DNA from: Kalaharituber pfeilii
Lineage: Eukaryota; Ascomycota; Pezizomycetes; Pezizales; Pezizaceae
Assembly: GCA_015179045.1 (NCBI GenBank)
Contig: WHUZ01000029.1
Coordinates: 592,210 to 656,209, forward strand
Length of the DNA: 64,000 bases
Reading direction: 5' to 3'
Shown: positions 58,011-64,000 of the stretch, in pieces
Position numbering within the stretch: position 1 is the stretch's first letter
Layout: each line of letters starts with the position of its first letter
Notes under the pieces: model-generated
Told to the model about the DNA's origin: nothing
The model's database searches: none
The model's input: the letters and a program-made list of their open reading frames with translations, nothing else
Translations under genes and position numbers: made by a program

Positions 58011-58090
58011 ATACAGTATATATACATTTTTTTTTTTTGTTTCTTTCGGTTCACACAACCCCGCATACAGGTACAAGTCTATGGCAATGG
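58011..58090 (-). mobile_element. Retroposed LINE-tail insertion, diverged family B
   Basis: The minus-strand body ccattgccatag...tatgcggggttgtgtgaacc is followed by an A-rich tail that ends in tgtatatatactgtat. An 11-bp duplication tttcctgatat flanks it (58000-58010 and 58091-58101). Confidence 0.75.
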
Positions 58091-58117
58091 TTTCCTGATA
58101 TTTCCTTTCAAAGTAAT

Positions 58118-58177
58118 CTTCGTCATAGCCCATGGGGCGGTACACGAGTAATGATAAAAAAAAAAAAATTTTTTTTT
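58118..58177 (+). mobile_element. Retroposed LINE-tail insertion, family A, A/T hybrid tail
   Basis: The body cttcgtcatagcccatgggg...acgagtaatgat is followed by A13 and then T11. A 12-bp duplication tttcaaagtaat flanks it (58106-58117 and 58178-58189). The outer stem is TTCGT/ACGAG, paired differently from the common CTCGC/GCGAG. Confidence 0.8.
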
Positions 58178-58329
58178 TTTCAAAGTAATTTGACGAAACC
58201 TTCGACTCGAGTTCTGCTATCTGTGATAGCTAAGTACTTCGAGTATCACTATATCATTTGGGTACTGTGGCAGATGAGTCTACTCCTTCCAAGTCCCCGA
58301 GGAAGGCACTTTTGGAGCATCATCATGTT

Positions 58330-58396
58330 TTTTTTTTTTTTGTTTTTTTTTTTTCCCTCACGTGACCCCGCATGCAGCTGTTCGCCATGGCAGGGC
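58330..58396 (-). mobile_element. Short retroposed LINE-tail insertion, family B
   Basis: The minus-strand body ccctgccatggcgaacagct...gcggggtcacgtga is followed by an A-rich tail with one interruption. A 12-bp duplication catcatcatgtt flanks it (58318-58329 and 58397-58408). It is a near-consensus copy. Confidence 0.9.
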
Positions 58397-58575
58397 CATC
58401 ATCATGTTCGACAAAGGCTATCCCATTTGCGGGGAAAGAGGACGCCCTATCGAGGGTCTGGACGTAATGTTCCTTAACCTTTGACCTGATGTCGACATTC
58501 TCATCGATGGAATCTGGTCTGTTTCTATCCCAATCATAACGTTATAACTCTTAGGACGCAGTGTAACTCTGGTGG

Positions 58576-58658
58576 AATTTTTATTTTATTTTATTTTTTT
58601 TAATTTTTTTTTTTGGTCACGTAGCCCCACATAGAGGCTATCAGCCTATGGCAGGGAT
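58576..58658 (-). mobile_element. Retroposed LINE-tail insertion, diverged family B
   Basis: The minus-strand body ccctgccataggctgatagc...tgtggggctacgtgacc is followed by an A-rich tail with AAAAT repeats. An 8-bp duplication tctggtgg flanks it (58568-58575 and 58659-58666). Confidence 0.7.
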
Positions 58659-58772
58659 TCTGGTGGTAGTTGAATCAAGGGGTATTACGAGAGTTAAGTT
58701 AGCGGAAAGGAGGCGTGAAGTGACACTTGGTGGAATCACTCGATGGTTTCATGAGTAGCTTTAGCTCAATAC

Positions 58773-59747
58773 CGGGACCTCTCCGGGCAGGCTAGACTGG
58801 CCTGTCCGGTTGCAGGGGCGTTTACAGGGAACTGTATCGTGGCTGCAGGGGACTGTACGGTGTCTACAGGGGACTGCACAAGCCTTCAGATCGCATGCCA
58901 GGCTCAAAGTGTATGTATGTCGTCTATAAAATCAATAGGAATGTCTTCTTCTTGGGTCATATCTCACTCAAACCTCTACCAATCCATTACCAACGCAGCA
59001 GTATGGCTATAGCTCACCCTGCTGTTGCACACATTGTGGAAGCTACAATTGCATCCATGTCACCACTTCATCGACAAGCTCCTCTAACCGGAGAGCAGTT
59101 TGCATATGGTTTATGGAGAGAACTCTTCTACTGCATCTGCTACTTGGACTATGCGAGCATTTACCGATCTTACCCAAGACGAAAGCTCCCCAGAATCAAC
59201 ACCAGCTCTCGTACTAGCACTAGCGCCTACTCTAGCACATGTGCCCGCACTAGCACTGCCCCTTGCACCGGCTCCCACACCAGTACTGGCGCCACCACTA
59301 CTATTTTATGTCCCACTAGTTAATGCAGGCCGTGATCTCCTCTTAAGTTCACATGTAGATGAACAAGCATTTCTCTAAGGTGGAAAAAAACAAAAGGTTG
59401 ACTGGTGTGGAGCTTGCAGAACGTCAGGCAAACTAGCGGGCCTAGGTTAGAAATGATATCATAGTCTATGCGTTATCACAGGAAACGTAAGATGTAATTC
59501 TGGTGTAGGTTCGACATATGTGCTGAACTGCTCTATATGAACCTTCTAAATCTTCCTTGTATGTAGATGGCTTGGTAAATTGAATAGCATACCTCGCCTC
59601 TCACGAATATACATAAGCCTAGTATGCTATCTGAAGGCCTGTGGAATCCCCTGTAGACACCGTACAGTCCCCTGCAGCCACGATACAGTTCCCTGTAAAC
59701 GCCCCTGCAACCGGACAGGCCAGTCTAGCCTGCCCGGAGAGGTCCCG
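58773..59747. mobile_element. Non-autonomous MULE with transposase tail fragment
   Basis: Terminal inverted repeats of about 130 bp (58773-58905 and 59620-59747) start cgggacctctccgggcaggc. The flanks gctcaatac and actcaatac form a 9-bp duplication with one mismatch (8 perfect), as expected for Mutator-like elements. The centre keeps only the last part of the transposase gene. The terminal repeats consist of repeated caggggact-type words. It is the internally deleted relative of the copy at 2617-7312. Confidence 0.85.
59160..59378 (+). pseudogene. MULE transposase C-terminal tail fragment
   Basis: The frame reads TDLTQDESSPEST, then an Ala/Pro/Leu repeat (ALVLALAPTLAHVPALALPL), then PLVNAGRD, and stops. 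It matches the downstream half of the gene at 5643-6176. It also shows the undisturbed sequence where the element 3106-5639 inserted (gcatttaccgatctt). Confidence 0.7.
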
Positions 59748-59800
59748 ACTCAATACAGTTATAAATATACTAACTACCTTACAAGTTAAGCATATTATAG

Positions 59801-59866
59801 GCCCTGCCTTGGCGAACAGCTGCATGCGGGGTCATGTGATATAAAAAAAAAAAAAAAAAAAAAAAG
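59801..59866 (+). mobile_element. Short retroposed LINE-tail insertion, family B
   Basis: The body gccctgccttggcgaacagc...gcggggtcatgtgatat is followed by about 22 A and one G. A 13-bp duplication aagcatattatag flanks it (59788-59800 and 59867-59879). Confidence 0.9.
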
Positions 59867-60129
59867 AAGCATATTATAGCTCTCGATATCCATGGTAAGA
59901 GCATCGAAAGAACATTAATGTTCTCGTTAGTAATGGCTATTCCAATTGAGGATCGAATAGCTAGATCTCGGTACGGCCAAGCAGGACCGCATACGAATAC
60001 TGAATAGAACAAGGATAGCTTTGATGAGGGAAGCGTTTTGTACGAAATACTTTGCACTTTGCTGTAGTCTTTTTAACGTAGCCTCAAGTCATCCATACAA
60101 GGCTTTGCAGCATACCCTTGAATTGGTTT

Positions 60130-60480
60130 ATACCATTTGGTCAACAAGTCATGGCGGAATGTCTCTCTCCGCCCCTCCCGCCCCACTCAGTGATAAGAAG
60201 GGACCCACCTGCCCGTGCCAAAGGAAAGACCACCACCTCCAGGGCCACTTGTACCACAAAGAGGAAGCCCCTTTTACCAGAAAAGCGACCTGCCACTCAG
60301 CAATAGTAGTTCTTGGGATAGCAGTGACCAAGAGACTGGGGAATATTCGGAAGTGGTTGGAGATGGATAATGAACTGGGCACAAAAATTGCTGGGGCTCG
60401 ATGGCTGTTGAAGCAAGAGAGGAGGGAGGGAAAGGCGACTAGGTCTGCTGTTATGTACCTGGAGGGGGCAGGTAGGGCTT
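60130..60480 (+). pseudogene. Tad-like LINE gag fragment
   Basis: The frame includes a basic stretch (RAKGKTTTSRATCTTKRKPL) and, in another frame, GARWLLKQERREGKATRSAV followed by MYLEG. This matches the minus-strand segment at 2100-2414 (GARWLVRKERREGK). The frame change and the absence of surrounding ORFs mark it as dead. No tail or duplication was found. Confidence 0.5.
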
Positions 60481-60489
60481 GGAGACTGA

Positions 60490-61010
60490 TTGTACTAGTA
60501 TGTATTAGCGGTCTTCAGATTAGAAAACTCCGGCCGGATTTTCCAAATTTTAAAATCTTATCAAGTCCGGAAAATCCGGCCATCTCCATAAAAAATTTTA
60601 TCTGGTTTTTTCAAGGTATAAACCAGTTAAACCAGCTTATTTTTTATCGTGAAATAAATCTGGTTGGATTTTTTGCTGCATATATATGATGCATATTGCA
60701 GGCCTTGATGCAGTATTCAGGACCTGGCATGCATAAATTCCGGTGGATTTTTGGACCCAAGACCGGTTTCGGATTTGACAAAAAAAAAACAGATTTTCAC
60801 AACATGGTACTCGGCTTACAGACTGGAATAAACAGGTTTGTCTACCGGATTTCATTTTATGTGGAGACTCTAATCTGAATACTGCTATTGTTGTGCTTGG
60901 TCCACTGTCTGTCTTCATTTGTTCATCGTCAGCCACAGTGAAGTCGTGTAGATAGACAAGTAGCATGGGTGATCCGGCCCACAATCTGGTATGATATCAC
61001 AGACCTGCCT
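60490..61010. other. Interval without recognisable gene
   Basis: Between 60530 and 60860, ccggattttcc-like and ggtttt-like words recur in both orientations, suggesting an old repeat. No domain is present. Confidence 0.3.
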
Positions 61011-61015
61011 CCGGG

Positions 61016-61081
61016 GTCCTGTCATAAGCTGAGTGCCTCTATGCGGGGTTATGGGTGATTGAAAAAAAAAAAAAAAAAAAA
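61016..61081 (+). mobile_element. Diverged family-B LINE tail
   Basis: The stretch gtcctgtcataagctgagtg...tatgcggggttatgggtgat is followed by about 21 A. The 3' part matches family B. No target duplication was recognised. Confidence 0.5.
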
Positions 61082-61258
61082 AGAATGTCCCTGTCCAGTT
61101 ATCCTGACTGGACGGAAACCGGGATAAGTGGCACTAACTAAATATATATTTAAACCAACTGCTAATCTACTAGTAACGTAAATACATTTCCATGCCTAGC
61201 ATACATCGATCCACTTATTCCAACGTCCCGCGTGAGTGCGTCATGGTACTCTGGCATC

Positions 61259-61259
<1 letters not shown>

Positions 61260-61326
<67 letters not shown>

Positions 61327-61361
61327 TTTTGGTTTAATATCACGTAACCCCCGCTTATCGC
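61260..61361 (-). mobile_element. Family-B LINE tail with (AAT)n tail
   Basis: The minus-strand body of about 32 nt (ggcgataagcgggggttacg...) is followed by a run of about 20 AAT repeats in place of poly(A). An 11-bp duplication ctctggcatct flanks it (61249-61259 and 61362-61372), so body and repeat arrived together. Confidence 0.85.
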
Positions 61362-61372
61362 CTCTGGCATCT

Positions 61373-64000
61373 CTTGATTTTTAGCGAACCCCCGGCGCTT
61401 AGGCCACCTTCCTATGTGAGTGCAGAACAATAACGTTGCTGAGCGTGACTGTTAGCAACATCATTACGCTGTTGAAAAGCTCAATGTTTAGCTAACTCCG
61501 CTTCAGCCACCTCAGTGCCAGTATGCCTATGAGCAGAAGTACAGTAATGCCTTTACGTGAGGTCAGTGTGCCAGCTGCTGATTGACACTGTGTCCGCAAG
61601 CCTGGTTCTGGAGAAGGTAAAACAGTGGTTGGAAAACTAGGAGCTTTTCAGCGATTTTGCAATTCTTGCACTGTATGTTAGAACTCTTGAACTTGATGTG
61701 CTGCTACTATATGTGAGCAGGTTGTGCAATGAAATAGCTCTTGAGATTGTATGTTGTCTAAAAGCCATGCCAACCTTGAATGTCAGGCAGGAGGTTGGGC
61801 GTCACGAGCAGTGCAGATAAATGAGGCCTTGATGGTATCAAGCGTCATAGTCCATTGTTGATGAGGGTCCCATGCTGACTTGTCAAAATGCCAACGAGGA
61901 TGAATCAGTGATATTGGTGTTGACTCTTCAAGGTGATAAATGTACATAGAAAATGGTGACAAGGAATAATGTATTGGAGAATAATTGAACATATGGAACA
62001 TGCAACATTTCCCATATCTCTGGCAGACTCAGAGGTTTCATAAGTAGGAGTTGATGCAGCTTGCCATTCATGTTATAGCATGTCGATGCAAGCCATGCAT
62101 GGGTTGTATGTATTAGTAAGATTAGCGGTCGCTTGTATAGTTTAGCGACACTTATCCCGGCGTCCGTCCAGTCAGAGAGTGACTGAGACATTCCGCAACA
62201 AGTCGAACATAGAGCGATTGTTCATCTAGCTTGGGGCAAGCGATTGATGATGCACACATTGCAAGATCATAGTCAATATTCGCGGTGCCCGTTAGGGTTC
62301 ATTTCAACTGCCACAGACGCCACGAGCCAGTGCAACTTTGAGTTGCTGTTAGCCACAGTCACTCAGTTTATGAAACCACAGAGTGAGCGCAATCGCTTTT
62401 CAGGACACAGAACTAATGGAATTGGATCATGAAACACTAAAGCATGTGCGCATTTGGTCTACAGAAATCAATGCTGCGAGAATTGCCCTTGGTGGATAAA
62501 CATAGGGAGGTGAGCGGTGTGAAGTTTCTTGGGAGCGCAGAGTGCTGTCCTTATGAGGATGAGAAGCAAGTCCTCTCCTCTGGGCACACTTGCAATAACG
62601 ATGATGTGAAAGTCCTCATTGAGGTCATGATCTTGGATTTTTCAATGAATGCTTTTTGATAGTATTACATTTTTGTATGTCCAGGGTAAAAGAAATGCCC
62701 AGGTATACCCTTGCATTACACAATTGATCCCCGCTTTTATTTTTTTATAAAATTTTGGAGAAAATAACCGATTAATTCAATTGTCAGTGGGTTCAATAGC
62801 ATATCAAAACTTTACAGGACATTATTCGACCGCTTTGTTCGAAATAATCCAACGAATCAGGAGACAGTTTTGGAATGGCGGGTTACAGATATGTTGGCTT
62901 CTTTCAAATGGTTATAATAATGTCAGGTAAGCTATCCAAAGAGTTTCTAATGCGGTGTGAGTTTATCACGGACGCATTAGATTTGATTTACCTAATTTGC
63001 GATCAGCATCGTGGTTGATATTTGGGTTACATCTACAAGCTCATGCGCAAATTTCTTTGCTTACTAGAATCTGAAACTGAAGACCTCTTCTTATCTTTGC
63101 AGCAAACATTCGAAAGAACCATACTCTATATCTAGATAACACAAGCGGGGGAGATATGGGGGCCCGCAAACTGATGACCAGAATGCATGGTGGCCACCAA
63201 CATTCGGCGTCCCAAAATTCCTGATGCCTATTTCCCTCTTTTGTCGCCACAATGTCCAAACTAGTCTTTTGCCACTCCAAAAACGCACTTGCACTACCAA
63301 TTTAGGTTAGTGTAGTCCAATATGCAAGCAGCTGGCTATTTTTGTGTACAAGCATACGGCGCTTCCATAGAACGTGAGCGAACGCCGAGCCTGATTTTCC
63401 ATGGTGTTTGTTTTTCAAAATTGTTTCGATGCTTTATTGATCATACATTTAGTGTTTCTAACGGTTGCAGTGGGTGGTAAACCATGAGACTGCCATTCCG
63501 CCACCAAAAAAAAGCATTTTGCCAACATCGCGAAAACTCACGGCAGCTTATGTAGCTGTTGATGGCCAACATGACGCTCATTCGTGCGGATATGGCCCCG
63601 CTGTCCTGCTGTCTTGAGCGCGAATGTATATGGCCGCGCAGGCCGCTTACCTCGTATATATATGGTATGTTGTGCGCCTAAGTGATATGCAGCCTCTACT
63701 AGTCTCTAATACTTCAGTCTTCGTTGAGCTAGACTATTTACTCTCCACTTGCCGTAGCTCAGTTACTGTTATACAACGTTACGGCGTCGGCGGACGGGTA
63801 TCACAGTCAACGTTATCAATCTATGACCCGACACGAGGCTAAGTACTTTATTGGTCTGGATGGCACATAAAGTACTTTATATCCTGGCACTATCCATAAA
63901 TAGTCATCACTCGTCGATCTTGCATGTGCAGTGCATGCTCTATGACCAATTGTAAGGAATTTGCCGCTAAGCTACAGAAGAAAGATGAGGCTCTCATGCG
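61373..64000. other. Interval without recognisable gene
   Basis: The ORFs at 61783-62191 (minus) and 62244-62659 (plus) show no domains. No tail insertion, terminal-repeat pair or RNA gene was found here. Confidence 0.35.

Noticed and set aside
61260..61327. Independent AAT microsatellite
   Set aside because: It lies between the target duplication and the LINE tail, so it is treated as the tail of that insertion.

Overview
The window is nuclear DNA of a filamentous fungus, most likely a Pezizomycotina ascomycete. The genes carry short introns of 50-150 nt with TACTAAT or TGAC branch-point motifs, the Ras protein resembles the ascomycete RasA/Ras-1 type, and there is a single-exon Argonaute. 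The species cannot be named from sequence alone. There are no bacterial operons, no CRISPR array and no convincing tRNA or rRNA gene.

Five host genes are well supported: an Argonaute (16584-19244, +); a divergent pair made of a molybdopterin-binding (CinA/MoaB-like) protein (28616-27450, -) and a short-chain dehydrogenase of the yeast YMR226C type (29125/29251-30414, +); a seven-exon MFS transporter of the fungal vacuolar basic-amino-acid/multidrug type (36475-39053, +); and a four-exon Ras GTPase with a 9-nt first coding exon (51056-50025, -). The spliced structures given here were worked out by hand from splice signals and family conservation.

Most of the rest is mobile DNA, much of it nested. 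From left to right: a pogo-like MITE (446-690); a LINE fragment (about 1810-2600); a 5'-truncated MULE (about 2617-7312) broken by an apparently intact Tc1/IS630-type element (3106-5639) and by a second TIR element (6216-7128); a hAT MITE with a perfect 8-bp duplication (8208-8509); a nested stack of two foldback elements and a deletion derivative of the Tc1/IS630-type family (9719-14184); a solo LTR (15132-15677); related hAT-like MITEs and direct repeats on both sides of the Argonaute; a second deletion derivative (32745-33489); a Tc1 relic (43121-44138); a Ty3/gypsy pol relic (about 45990-46295); and a complete non-autonomous MULE (58773-59747).

The most distinctive signal is a set of about 15 very short retroposed insertions, 49-102 bp including the A-rich tail. 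Most have clear 8-14 bp target-site duplications. They carry one of two roughly 40-nt bodies, each able to fold into a hairpin, followed by poly(A) or, once, an (AAT)n tail. One longer copy (22384-22820) contains the end of a LINE ORF2, so at least one of the two families appears to be the extreme 3' tail of a Tad-like LINE. These insertions cluster at 57.4-61.4 kb.

In functional terms, a slicer-competent Argonaute sits among elements that could produce double-stranded RNA, in particular the roughly 780-bp arms of the foldback at 9745-11698. That link is inference. The long spaces at 30.4-32.7, 33.5-36.4, 39.1-43.1, 51.1-57.4 and 61.4-64 kb show little beyond degenerate repeats and short ORFs without recognisable domains.
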